Shown in pieces: positions 44,206 through 54,990 of a stretch of DNA of 64,000 nucleotides. Made by a program: the position numbers and the translations under genes. The notes under the pieces were generated by a model. That model saw only the letters and a program-made list of their open reading frames with translations, was not told the origin of the DNA and searched no databases. This DNA is from Prorocentrum cordatum. Lineage: Eukaryota > Sar > Dinophyceae > Prorocentrales > Prorocentraceae. How positions within the stretch are numbered: position 1 is the first letter of the stretch; every line of letters starts with the position of its first letter. Location of the stretch: the NCBI GenBank assembly GCA_963575745.1, contig CAUYUJ010022393.1:302501-366500 (forward strand), written 5' to 3'.

Positions 44206-44735
44206 CCGCGTGTGCGGTCTTTTCGTGCATGCTCGGCCTGCAGTGATCTTTGTCACAGCCTCCACCCTCTTCCCGATCTGGCGGGGCGAGCTTCAAAGGC
44301 AACTAGGAGGGAGGGAGGAAAGGATCGGGAGAGAGTGGTGAGGGCGGAGGAAGGACGGGGGAGCGGGGAGCGAGGTGCGAGGAGAGAGGGAACAACATAA
44401 GATTGACGCAAACAACTGCCGAAGAAGAGGGAGGATGAGATGTTGAGGATTGGAGGGGCCCCTTCTTACTTCTGACACGATGCTGCGCGGGAGTGCCGAG
44501 AGTTTGCTCGCACATGTGAAGAGCTTCGACCTGGGGCGAGGTCAAGCGAGACGCTGATAACACTAGCGAAGGGGATGTCAGGGTAGATTAAGGGTTTTGG
44601 CATTCGAAAACTCAGACCGATCTGAACAAAACAAATGGGACCGATCGGGTAAGGAAATCTTGGCTCCGGAATCGACCTGGCAGGTCCGACGGCCCCTCGG
44701 GACGGGCTCCGACGCAGCGCGCGGGGAACAGCAGC
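44206..44735. other. No gene identified
   Basis: Purine-rich at 44300-44400, then mixed. The open frames are short and without motifs. Confidence 0.55.
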
Positions 44736-45040
44736 CTGAGTTGCGCCTGAGTTTCGCCTGAGTTCCGCCTGAGTGCCGCCTGAGTTCCGCCTGAGTGCCG
44801 CCTGAGTGCCGCCTGAGTTCCGCCTGAGTTCCGCTTGAATTCACACCAAACCGCCTGAGTTCCGCCTGAGTTCCGCCTGAGTTACCGCCTGAGTTCCGCC
44901 TGAGTTCCGCCTGAGTTCCGCCTGAGTTTCGCCTGAGTTCCGCCTGAGTTCCGCCTGAGTTCCGCTTGAGTTCCGCCTGAGTTCCGCCTGAGTTCCGCCT
45001 GAGTTCCGCTTGAGTTCCGCCTGAGTTCCGCCTGAGCCCG
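44736..45040. repeat. 11-bp minisatellite CCGCCTGAGTT
   Basis: About 26 units, mostly CCGCCTGAGTT with CCGCCTGAGTG and CCGCTTGAGTT variants and one ~15-bp interruption (44839-44852). Same family as 41170-41664 but with C as first base. Confidence 0.97.
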
Positions 45041-45555
45041 TCTGAGCCCCGACTGCGAGCCCAAATTGCAGGTCTCGGTGCCAATATTTCAGTTATTGTA
45101 TGTATTTTCTGTTGCCCAGGACGATGAATTCCAGTTTTCCTTGCCTTGATCTGCTCTGCACCTACGATTTCGATGCCAGCCCGCTTCTCGCAGTGCAAAT
45201 TCTGTTGCCAGCCCCCCTCTCTCATGTAATCCCCCTCTCGTGGTGAGCCGAAACCATTCGACAGCCGTTTTGGCGCGAGTTGTTTTTTGGGGAAAGGCCC
45301 TATCTTATGGCTCCTCTACCGATAAAGCGTAGGAAAATCGCACCTGGCCCAGATCCCCTCGCTGGCAATGTGGACCAGCATCTACGAAGTGCTGGCCATG
45401 AGCTATTGCAGTGTATGCTTGGGTTGTTCTGCGGGCAAAAGATATGCGCCCGAGACTTTTGCACGTTGTGCTACCGCGCCAACAGGGCGGGCGTCAAGGG
45501 CGCCGACTTTACTTTGTATGCGGGAGAACCTGGTTTGGATTCAGGCGCGTATCAG

Positions 45556-45719
45556 GCCAGCGTTTTTTGCAGCCTTCACTCGCGTTGATGCCCCTCCCCA
45601 TTTACACCCGTAACTCCACCTTGCAGCCTCGTCCTCTCCCCCGCTCATGAGTTACTGCCCCTCCCACGCTAATCAAACCCTCTACACCGACACATAAAGA
45701 AATAAGAGAGTACCTCCAG
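45556..45719 (+). other. Inferred phase-0 GC-AG intron
   Basis: 164 bp from GCCAGCGTTT to AGTACCTCCAG. Splicing joins SGAYQ to KILDRVLPRG. Confidence 0.5.
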
Positions 45720-46298
45720 AAAATACTGGATCGAGTCTTACCAAGAGGCCCTCGCTTGGATACAGTCATCACTGCAGCTGTGGACAGGAAGACAGCAGTG
45801 TTAGCGGAGCGGGCGGTGATGGTGCTGCCCCCATTGGAAGCAATCGCACAAGAGATCAGAGAGAGCCCAGACATAAAAAGATGTTTCAAGCATGTCGCTC
45901 CCAGAGTCGTACCATAGCAATCCCGTCGTGGTCGATGCTATAGCACATGGTCATCCCCCCCGTCCCACGAGTGATCTTCTGCGATGGAGTGCGGTTCACG
46001 GCCACGCTCGCAGGTCGCGCCGATTCCATTCTCGGCGTGTGGGTGCGGACAGTTTCATCTGAGAGGAGGCACCTCCTTTGCGCAGTGAGAACGAAGCAGA
46101 TGTGCCGTTGTGGTTGCAACGGGTGGTGCACGTTACATCCAGTGTGGTCGGCAATTTCGCACAGTTTACTAGCTCTCGCAAGTGGGAAGCGCCCTCGCAC
46201 CATGTGGAATGGCAAGCGTCGTCCCGCTGCGCATCCTTATTCTGTGGAATCTGCAGGGGAGGACCTGGGCTTTCGGGCTGTGCTGTTGCATATCACAG

Positions 46299-46706
46299 GA
46301 TGCGAATGGGGAGAATCTAAGACACTCCTCATCCTCCATCCTCTCCCTCTCCTCCTCCTCCTCCTCCTCCTCCTCCTCCTCCTCCTCCTCCTCCTCCTCC
46401 TCCTCCCCCTCCGCCTCCTCCTCCTCCCCTTCCTCCTCCTCCTCCTCCTCCTCCTCCTCCTTCTCGCCTCCTCATCATCATCATCATTGCTCGTATAATG
46501 CCCCTCATCCTCATCCTTCTCCCGTCGGGTGGGTGGCGCGGGAACTGCGCGGCAGCGCCGTGAGGTTGGTGCACTTCCTCCTCGATCCCCCCCCAAAAAA
46601 CCGAGGATGACGAAGAGACGATAGAGGAGGGGGTGAAGGGGGGAGAGGATGAGGAGGACGCACCGCACGCAGACACGAACGCTTTTTTCTGGCTGTGCCC
46701 ATGCAG
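46299..46706 (+). other. Inferred phase-1 GA-AG intron holding a (TCC)n tract
   Basis: 408 bp from GATGCGAATG to GCCCATGCAG. Splicing completes a Gly codon (G at 46298 plus GA at 46707) and joins LLHIT to GDMHEW. The body contains about 140 bp of CTC/TCC triplets (46330-46475). GA donors are known in dinoflagellates. Confidence 0.5.
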
Positions 46707-47819
46707 GAGACATGCACGAGTGGCCGTCGAGATTGGGCATCCCGAGCGTCACGTCGGCGTTCCATCCATGCCCTTTTTGCCATGCCTCCAAGGCCACCGA
46801 ATACACCCAATACCATTCCTGCAGCTTGGGCGGCCTTCCGTGGGAGGCTAAGGTGGACGATTTCTACGAAGAGGAGTGTCGCAGAAAGCAAATTACAAAC
46901 GCAGTTGATTATGAACGAATTCGTCGTCTCATCGTGAACGAGGGAGTGCCATTTTATCCACAGGGCAAGAAGGCCCGTGGGTTGGCTCTGTTTAGAGGAA
47001 TCCCCGAGCTAGGGCTGCAGCGTCTCGACCGAATCGAGCCGCATTACGACGTCGATGATCCTGAGGGGTACCTGCTGATGCCAACGAAACTCGAGTCCAC
47101 CCCGATCCCGTTCAAGGTGAAATTCTGGCGTGCAACATATGATAAACACTCTCGGCTTTTGGACGGCGCGTTGAGATACAATCCCATCTTCAATCTTCTA
47201 GGTCTGGGGACGTCGCCGTCTCGGACGTTGAGCTTAGATACTTTACACAGCCTGTACTTTGGAGCGTTCAGTAGGTGGACAAGTGCAGTGGTTTGGCGCA
47301 CGATCTTGTCAAATCCGTGGGGCATTCGAGGGGACCAGAAATCGATAGAGGAACTGGGTTGCAGACGCTTGAGAGCAGACTTCTTGAAATGGCAAGCAGA
47401 TCAGGGGCTGCCTGCGGACAGGCGGATCGGGGACTTGACGCTCGGGATGATCGGGGATAAAAGAAAAAATACTGGAAACACACTGGCTCGACTCCACAAG
47501 GGGTCAATGATGAAGGTGAAAGCTGCTGAGGTTGGCGTCATGATGCAATGGGCCAACCAGGCTTTGGCAGATTACGGAGCTGATTTTCATGTAGAGCACC
47601 TGTCTCGGGCAGGGCAGTCTTTGGCCCAGTATCGTAATATCCTGCGTAGGTTGGACGACCCGATCGTCGATGTGTGTACGCAACAGAAGCTAATGGAACT
47701 GACGATCACCAGCTTGTGTAGCATGCAGGCCGCTGGGATCAGCGACGCCCCCAAGCTCCACGCAATGGTGCACCTCGCGGCAAGGATTTTCGGGGAAACC
47801 CAATTAAAGCGTGCCACCC

Positions 47820-48070
47820 CCCCTCCGCAATCGCGGGCTCGATTCGATTCCCCCGATTCGATTCTATCAGATTTCGATGGCTTCAGATTCCGATTCCATC
47901 ATACTTCGGATTACGATTTGGGATCCGATTTCTCAAGGGAGGCCTACTAGCCAACCGATTTACATTGATTCGGCTTATCCCGACTCGGTTGCCGATTTCC
48001 GCCGATCCGATTCATTTTCATCGCCGACCCGACTGATCGATTCGATTCTGGGCTTTCCTGCTCCGCCGCA
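47820..48070. repeat. Degenerate GATTCGATTCC repeat
   Basis: Words CGATTCGATT, AGATTCCGATTC and CCGACTCGG recur irregularly and replace the end of the transposon-like gene. Confidence 0.7.
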
Positions 48071-48399
48071 CCTCCTGAGACATCCGGTCGCCAAGTCTGG
48101 AAATCTTGGATTACCTCACCGCGTTGCCCGAGGCATCCAAGCAACTCGGCAAATGAGATGGGGACCCTAGGGGTTCGAGTGCATGTTTCCCGTGAGCCAG
48201 GATATCGTTCCAGGGGTCCCCGAAGAAGTACAGCTGCTGGACAGATGAGACCCTGAATATGGTCTTGAGGCGAGTAGCACAAGCAGCGCACGCACTCCGC
48301 TTGCATGAGAGAGTTTTCGCAGCCTTTAGCCTCATCGGCCGTTTGGGTCTAGATCGGTACATCTTCGGTACTGCAGCTGACCCCTAGTTAGTGCTGTAC
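48071..48399. other. Upstream region of the methyltransferase-like ORF, no gene
   Basis: Mixed sequence with no tandem structure and no recognised motif. Confidence 0.5.
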
Positions 48400-49368
48400 A
48401 TGGCTTCCATCGCGTGCGCGGTGGCAATCGCTTTGCTGTGCATTTTCGGCAGCACCGTGGGAGCGCCGATTTCAGATGTCCCAGCAATCTACATGGACGG
48501 CGTTCCAGCCGACGTGCGACGCACATGCGCAGAAACGAATTCATTCGGCACGAGCCTGCTGACGGATGCCATTCACGGGGGCGACCTTTTCACGCTCGGG
48601 TGCAATTTGATCGAGGGTCTGAGCAGCGAGTGGAACATTAAGCGTACGCTTCATTTCGTAGAGTTTTTCTCGGGGAAGTGCGAGCTCAGCAAAGCATGTT
48701 GGAGAAGGGGGCTCGTGGGTGCCGTTTTCGACAGGGTGACTCTGAATCCCGAGCAGGACATGACGCGACTCGACGGGTTTGTGTGGGCGGGGTTGATGCT
48801 CGCAGCAGTGGCCCCAAGTGGGCTGGCATGGTTTGCGCCCCAGTGTTCGACGTGGTTGAATTTCATATGTGCCCGATACATGAAGAGGAAGAGCCCCGAC
48901 TTTCGAGGAGACACTTCGCGGCAGGACGTGAAGGAAGCAAACGTGTGCGCCAAGTGTGTGCAATGGCTTGTGCAGTGGGCAAAGAAGAGGGAGGTGCTCG
49001 TGGTAATCGAAAATCCCAGGGGATCCCTTCTGTTCAGGTACCCGCCCTTCATCCATTCTGCCCACCAGGCAAAGTGCGTGCAATACAAAGCGTACATCGG
49101 ATCGTTCGGAGGAGTGAGCCTCAAGCCAGTTAGCCTCGTCAGCAATGTAGACCCCGAGCTGATGTATAAGCATGTTGTCACAACGCATCGCCACGCTAGG
49201 AGCTCGCTGGCCAAGGGCCCGAAGGGTCGCCTCACTAAGAAATCGCCCAATGGTCGCTGGACGAACGGTTTGAAGCGTCAGATGCGCAATAGGGCTGCGT
49301 ACCCTCCTGCGTTCGGCGACGCTGTTGCCAATCTAGTGTTCAGTTTGCACGCGCTCGATCTTGCATAG
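48400..49368 (+). CDS. C5-cytosine methyltransferase-like protein
   Basis: Intact frame of 322 residues from the ATG at 48400 (a GTG at 48391 is also in frame). Residues 1-22 are hydrophobic and resemble a signal or membrane segment. The methyltransferase-like core shows motif I as FVEFFSGKCELS (from F86, the cofactor-binding region), motif IV as APQCSTW with the candidate catalytic Cys149, motif VI as IENPRG (E204, N205, P206), then SFGGVSLKPVSLVSN, and a final YPPAFGDAVANL that fits the last conserved helix. The usual motif IV order is PCQ; here it is PQC. Such stripped-down methyltransferase-like proteins are frequent in dinoflagellate mobile DNA. It would be expected to bind S-adenosylmethionine. 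Activity is uncertain because no clear target-recognition domain is seen. It lies 0.6 kb after the transposon-like gene, so both might belong to one element. Confidence 0.65.
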   Translation: MASIACAVAIALLCIFGSTVGAPISDVPAIYMDGVPADVRRTCAETNSFGTSLLTDAIHGGDLFTLGCNLIEGLSSEWNIKRTLHFVEFFSGKCELSKACWRRGLVGAVFDRVTLNPEQDMTRLDGFVWAGLMLAAVAPSGLAWFAPQCSTWLNFICARYMKRKSPDFRGDTSRQDVKEANVCAKCVQWLVQWAKKREVLVVIENPRGSLLFRYPPFIHSAHQAKCVQYKAYIGSFGGVSLKPVSLVSNVDPELMYKHVVTTHRHARSSLAKGPKGRLTKKSPNGRWTNGLKRQMRNRAAYPPAFGDAVANLVFSLHALDLA

Positions 49369-49914
49369 ATCTGATTGCCACCAGTGGCAGTGAGCTCTGT
49401 GCCATCGCCCCCGTCTCAGACCCATCCATCTCCCTGATAGGCTGCCCCAAGGTAGACCCATGCAGCCCCGAGAGATTCGGGGCCCTCCAAGTCGGCCCAA
49501 GACGGCCCTATATGATAGCTATGATTTCTAATAGTATCTGGCCAACGCCATGCCAGTCTTGTATGACGGCCCTAGGACGGGCCCAATGACGTGTCAACGC
49601 CAAATGAGGACCCTATGACACCGTCCGAACTGGCCCAAGACGGCCGTGTGGCACGTCATCAATCACGTCTTGTCTCTATGTCAACCCTCCCTTTGGCACG
49701 ACGATCGCAACGGTGATTTTTTTGCGTTGCGAGGTGGGCGTCTTTCGCCGCAATGTGATGTTTTTACCTTGGTGAGTGTGCACCGTGCCCCGAGCGCCTC
49801 AGAGGTAGCTAGGGTGCCCATGGGCCAGATGTTGGTTTCGGCAACATCGGGGCGGCACTTCGAGCCGCAGGAGTGGCGTCGGTGCACAGCATATCATGTG
49901 CAAAACGAAAAACG
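49369..49914. other. No gene; CCAAGACGGCCC words, then mixed sequence
   Basis: 49480-49640 holds scattered AAGACGGCCC and ATGACG words like the CCAAGAGG regions. 49640-49914 has an open plus frame that ends in the CA repeat, without motifs. Confidence 0.55.
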
Positions 49915-49940
49915 CGCGCGCGCACACACACACACACACG

Positions 49941-49974
<34 letters not shown>

Positions 49975-50033
49975 CACACACACACACACACACACGCACG
50001 CACGCACGCACGCGCGCACACACACACACCACT
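49915..50033. repeat. (CA)n microsatellite
   Basis: CA dinucleotides with CG and CT interruptions, bounded by CGCGCGCGCA on the left and ACCACTTAGAGG on the right. Confidence 0.97.
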
Positions 50034-50189
50034 TAGAGGGGTAAAGGAGAGGAGCTGGAGATGGCAAGGATGGAAGTGAGGAGATGCGAGGCGACGTAGG
50101 TGGAGGGAGGGGGGATGAAGCGATGATAGGGAGGTGACGGAGTCACCGAGGAGGGCGAGGGATGGACCCCCGAAGTGGCCGCACATTCC

Positions 50190-50630
50190 CTGGGTAGGAG
50201 GAGGAGGAAAATGAGGAGGAGGAGGAGGAAGAGGAGGAGGAGGAGGAGGAGGATAAGGAGGAAGAGGAAGAAGAGGATGAGGAGGAGGCGGAGGATGATG
50301 AGGAGGAAGACACGCAGGAGGAGGATCTTCCTCGAGGAGGGGGACGAGGATAAGGAGGACGGGGGGTAGGGAGAGGAGGGAGAAGAGGGGGAGGAGAGGG
50401 AGAGGGAGGGGGAGGAGGAGGAGGAGGAAGAGGAGGAGGATGAGGAGTAGGAGAAGGAGGCGGAGGAGGAGGAAGAGGAGGAGGAGGAGGAGCAGGAGGA
50501 GGGTGAGGGGGAGGAGGAGGAGGAGGAGGAGGAGGAGGAGGAGGAGGGAGGAGGAAGAGGAGGAGGAGGAGGAGGAGGAGGAGGCAGGAGCAGGAGGGGG
50601 AGGAGGAGGAGGAGGAGGATGAACGGGAGG
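50190..50630. repeat. (GGA)n purine tract, ~440 bp
   Basis: Nearly all purine on the plus strand with GGA triplets and occasional T. It could form triplex DNA. Poly-Glu and poly-Ser frames are artefacts. Confidence 0.95.
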
Positions 50631-50639
50631 AGGAGCTTA

Positions 50640-51715
50640 TGAGGACGCACTCCGAGGAAGCGGCTGGCGACGAGCAGTCAGTATGGGAGGGGGCGAACAT
50701 TAAGGATGAACAGTGAGCAGCAGGAGCAGGAACAGGAGTGAGGAGCAGGAGCAATGACGAATGATGGTGATGAGAATGAGGGGAAAGAAAGGGGGGCCGA
50801 GATTCAACGGAAAAAAAGGACAGAGAGGGGAATGATGAGCAAGAGGAAGAGGAGGAGGAGGCGGAGAAAATCTTTCTGGGGGGAGCGCGTAGGCTGGTCG
50901 AGATGGGGGGACCACAAAAAGGTCTCGCAAGCGGCTCGGTAAATCTAGATCCAGGCAGCGTGTTTGGCAAGGGCCTCTTTCTGGTCAGCTCCAGACTCGG
51001 ACAGATGGTACCAAGGGGGCTTGGATATCCAGGGACTTCCCAATTTAACACCTCGGTCCTCCTTCCAGCCCTCCCTTACTCTCACACGTTCTGTTAATGT
51101 CTGTTAAAGCTTGGGAAGGGGGGTCATAGCGCCACGCGTGGACTGGGTACGACACGTTGTTCGGGAGGCGCCTCGGTGAGATCCAGTGGATACGCCAGGG
51201 CGGATCATGGCTTGAGCGATGGCCGAAGTCGAAAGATAAGTGTTTACATGCATTCTGGCGATGCAGGAGATGAGGCACAGGAGGCCTCGGAGGCGAGAGC
51301 ACAGTCGACGGCGGAGGCGGAGAAGTCGCACCAGGAAGGGGGCCCATCCATCGTGGGCCGTTTCCGTTGTCCAGGGTACTGCGCCAGAGCGCAAGTTTTC
51401 TTCAAGAGGGGGCTCTCGCCGCCGCGCACGTCTGCTCAAATATGGAGGGCGGTGCCTTTTCAAAATAAGACGCTCGCCTCAGCACCGAACGCACTCGAGA
51501 AATGCGCCTCCATTATAGGTGTTCTAAGAATATACCTATACACATACAGAAATGTAAACATGTACCTGTACACGTACGTGTACACATACACTGATATGTG
51601 TTTAAACAGGCACAAATAATATTATACATATACATATAAACATACATATCAAACTTAATATATCAATATACACATGATCGTGCACACATACATGTACATG
51701 TGCTGATTGTCGACG
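50640..51715. other. No gene identified
   Basis: Purine-rich to about 50900, then mixed, and from 51525 to 51700 rich in ATACAC/TACATA words. No recognisable coding region. Confidence 0.6.
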
Positions 51716-51964
51716 GTTTGGGATCAAATCCCCAACGTTGGGTCTGATCCTCATGGTACCGGATCTGATCCCGCTGATCCCTATCGTTTGGGATCTAATC
51801 CCTCTGATCCCGCTGATCCTTGGGATCTGATCCCACGCGTTGGGGTCAGATCCCACGCTTGGGATCTGATCCGCACGGTCGGGATCAGATCCTTCGATCC
51901 GGATCTGATCCCATTGATCCCCCGAGCGCGGATCAACCGGATCAGATCCTAAGACCCTCAGGGT
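51716..51964 (-). repeat. GGATCTGATCC element, right copy (inverted)
   Basis: On the minus strand it begins ACCCTGAGGGTCTTAGGATC and continues in GGATCTGATCC words, matching the start of 37652-37872 in the opposite orientation. On its right it abuts the RT-coding remains at 51965. Confidence 0.9.
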
Positions 51965-54900
51965 AATGATGACCTGGGGCGGGGGCCGCGGCCCGGGTGC
52001 AGCGCCGGCCGCCGCTGCGCTCAGCGCGACCGCCGCCCTGGCGAATGCGGCCTGCACGACGATTTTGGTTTTTTCGGGGACTACGGAGCTGTGAAGACCG
52101 ACGGTCGCCTCGATGGCCCTGGCCATGGCGATCCCTGCCCGCTCCGCCTTCCCCCCTGCGCCGGGACGGCGCGCCCGACGAGTCGGTCGCTGGTCCAGCG
52201 CCAGCGTCGGCGCGAGTGCCGGGAGTTCCGGGCCCGCGAGGCGGCCACCTCGCTGAACGCCCTCGCCATGAACTCGGTCGGGGGGGTGCTCCTCCCCAAG
52301 CCAGATCCTGCGAGGCCGCTGACTGCCTCGTAACACTCTGTCGTTCAACGCGCGGGCCAGAGAGTGGCGCCCTTTCCGAGCCCTGTCGAGAAGATGTATG
52401 ATGACGAAGCCTTGCTTGCGCTTCTCAAGTCAAAGGGCCTGCATGAGATCGAGCAGCATCCCCGCGTCCCGTTTGACTTCGACAAGGTCAAGATCCCCCG
52501 CCGGGACATCAAGCCGAAGCCGCTCTTGGACAGGCTCACGGGGGAGGCCGCGCAGCTCTACCGGGACGCGGGCTCCACCATCGAGCGCTCGTTCGCCGAG
52601 GTCCAGGCTGAGATTGACAGCGGGGCGCCCCACGCCGTCCGGCCGCATTGGGGCGAGAAGCTGCGGTGCCACCGGGGTGCGCGGCTGAAGTTCCCCAAGC
52701 GGCTCGTGGACATGGGCCTGGGGACTCTACGACGCCGCATTCGTGGCAAAGTTGGTTTCTTCACCGTTGGGAAGAAGGGCGGCGTGCAGCGGCTCGTCTG
52801 CGACGCCCGCGCGCCGAAGCAGTTCCATCGGAGGGCGCCGAAGGTCCACTTGGGCACGCCGGCCGCGCTGGCCTCCATCGTTCTGTCGGAGGAGGCGCGC
52901 GGGCGCGCGCCGGGCTCGGACGCCTCGGCCGACGACGCGGACCTTCCGCACGCCGCGACGGTGGACCTCACCGACTTCTTCTACCAGTTCACCGTGGAGG
53001 AGGTATGCGAGTGGTTCGGCGTCGACTACCCCGAGGGCGCGGCTGCGTGGGGCGCGGAGACCGTCTTCAACCCCACCTCGGGCGTCCACGAGGCGGTCGC
53101 GCCTGAGGACAAGCTGTTCTTCTGCTTCAAGGGCCCCCCCATGGGCTGGACGTTCGCGCTGTGCTTCTGCCAGGCCGTGATGGCTCAGCGCGCGTCGGAC
53201 GGCCTCGTCTAGGCCGGGGGCCGCGCCGCGCTCATCGCCGACCGCGCAGTCGCGCCGCAGGTGGTGGGCGGCACTCCGGCCGCGGGCGTCTACGTGGACA
53301 ACGCGACCATCGTCGGGGCCACGCGGAGGGGCGCAGAGCTCGGCCTCGCCGCGGTGCTCAAGGCCCTCTCCAAGGCGGGGCTCGCGTACCACGAGGTGGT
53401 CGAGGCGACCACCGTCGCCGAGTCCGCGGGGCTCGAGCTCCGCCTCGGGCGCGAGGGCGTGGTGCGGCACACGCACAAGAGGGCCTGGCGGCTATGCCAG
53501 GCCCTCCGCGCTCCCTCTGCGCGCCGCGGGCGCGCGGGCCGCGCGATGGAGCGCGTCGTCGGCCACCTCGTGAACTACTTCGGGCTGTGGCCGGAGGGCA
53601 TGGGCGCGATGGGCCGGGTCTGCCGCTTCCTCGAGGTACACGCGGACCAGAACTACGGTCTCTTCGACCAGGACCTCCTCGACGAGCTCGAGATCTTGCG
53701 GGGGCTGATCTTCGTCGCCGGCAAGGTCTCCATCAAGCCCAGGTACGCGCCCGCGGCCTTCCCGGGCGACTCTAGCACCAAGGGGCGCGCCGAGGTCGCC
53801 GAGGCCACCAAGGCGCGGGAGCGCTGGCGCTTCGTGGAGGCCCCCGACCCCCCAGGCGACGGCGCCGGGCGCGACGCCGACCCGGGCTGGGCTGCCCCCT
53901 CGGACGGCCATTGGGGGGCGAGCCTGCTGGTCTGGGCCCGGCGGCCGGCGCCTCCCCGCCGCCCCGGCTGCCCGGGCGCGGCCGCGCCGTCGCTGGATGG
54001 GGGCCCGGCCCGAGGTGGAGGTCGAGCCACCGTTCGCGCCGCTCGCCGCGTCCTGGGGGGATGAGGAGGGTCGCTGGCATCTCCTCCTCCAAGGAGGCCC
54101 GCGTCGAGCTCCTCGGCCTCCTGCGGGCTTGCCGCTCCACCAGGCTGCACGGGAGTGCACGCCTGCTGGCCATCGGAGACAACGTGGCCAGCGCCCTCGC
54201 CTACGAGGAGGGAAGGGCGCGCGACCCCGGTCGCGCGCTCGGCGGCCTACCGCCCGGGCTGCGAGGTGCGCTGGCGACAGAGGTGCATCGAGTCAAAGCG
54301 CAACCGCACGGACTGGGGCAGCCGCGCGGCCGACAGGGGGGAGCTGCGGGCTGGCGAGGCGTAGCGAGGGCCGGGCCCGAGGGAGCTTGCGCGCGTCGCC
54401 GCCAGCTTGGAGGTCGCAGTCTCGCTCCCCTCTTCTTCCTCCACATCGAATGCCACGTGCCGTCGCGCACGCACATCCAGAAATTGTTCTTCCTTCGGTT
54501 TCGGAAAGCTCCAACCTCGCGCCCGCCCAGCCAGCCCGGCTTCCTGCCGGGAGTTGTCGCCCGCCGGGCGACGCCGCTGATGTTCGAGACCGGGCTGCGG
54601 AGGGTAGTCGCAAAAGACCTGCTACGGCTTCGCCAACAGCTCCGCCTGCGTCGAGTTCTGGGAGACGGCCGGGGGCCCGCGCAGGGGCCCGAGCCGTCGG
54701 CGACGCCGAGGCGCCTCGAGGCCCTGCAGGTTTCTTGGAGCTCTACGCGGGCGCCGCTCGTCTATCGGGGGCCCTTCTAGACGCCGGCGCTCGGGTGGGC
54801 CCCGCTATCGATTACAACCGCCATGAACTGTTTGATCTGGGCTGGCGCAAGCTACAACGCCAAGTTCGAAGGTGCGCCTCGCGGGTCGCCTCTGGCATGT

Positions 54901-54990
54901 GCACTTCGGGACTCCATGCGCCTCTGGTCGGTCACTACGAGGTCTCGCGGGCTCCACCATGCCGCCGAGTAAATATGCCCCTCTCCGCCT
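51965..54990 (+). pseudogene. Retroelement pol remains: RT, RNase H-like, C5-methyltransferase-like
   Basis: One frame is open from 51965 to 54064 apart from a TAA at 52331 and a TAG at 53210. Pre-RT sequence includes REAATSLNALAMNS. RT motifs follow: VDLTDFFYQF with Asp codons at 52964 and 52973 (motif A), GPPMGWTFALCFCQ (motif B), and YVDNATIVG at 53291 (motif C), where the usual second Asp is Asn. After about 53990 the frame changes twice inside an RNase H-like region: SKEARVELLGLLRACRS with AIGDNVASAL, then WRQRCIESKRNRTDWGSRA. A methyltransferase-like start FLELYAGAARLSGALLDAG (54737 on) and, after a further frame change, LWHVHFGTPCASG (motif IV-like, near 54893) end at about 54990. Methyltransferase-carrying retrotransposons are known from dinoflagellates. 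The element is inactive as read, and its gag part is missing here. Confidence 0.7.

Larger units (their letters stand above)
45307..47815 (+). pseudogene. Multi-exon transposon-like protein of a dinoflagellate family, truncated
   Basis: Pieces in order: exon 45307-45555 (MAPLPIKRRKIAPGPDP, CARDFCTLCYRANRAGV, ending SGAYQ); exon from 45720 (KILDRVLPRGPRLDTVITAA, LPPLEAIAQEIRESPDIK); then two single-base frame offsets between about 45895 and 45967 (one at a run of seven C) into VPRVIFCDGVRFTATLAGRA, CRCGCNGWCTLHPVW and RAVLLHIT, ending at 46298; exon from 46707 (GDMHEWPSRLGIPSVTS, HPCPFCHAS, SRTLSLDTLHSLYFGAFSRW, SDAPKLHAMVHLAARIF). Near 47795 a G-run breaks the frame at a GNP motif and a GATTCG repeat begins. 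I know this layout from abundant, unnamed dinoflagellate repeat proteins with CxxC clusters. A transposase role is inference. Confidence 0.55.

Noticed and set aside
50143-51051. Ser/Pro-rich 302-codon minus-strand frame
   Set aside because: It is driven by the GGA tract and purine-rich flank, with no domain seen.
51602-52348. Minus-strand 248-codon frame
   Set aside because: It spans the GGATCTGATCC repeat and the reverse of the pre-RT region. The plus strand holds the recognisable RT sequence.
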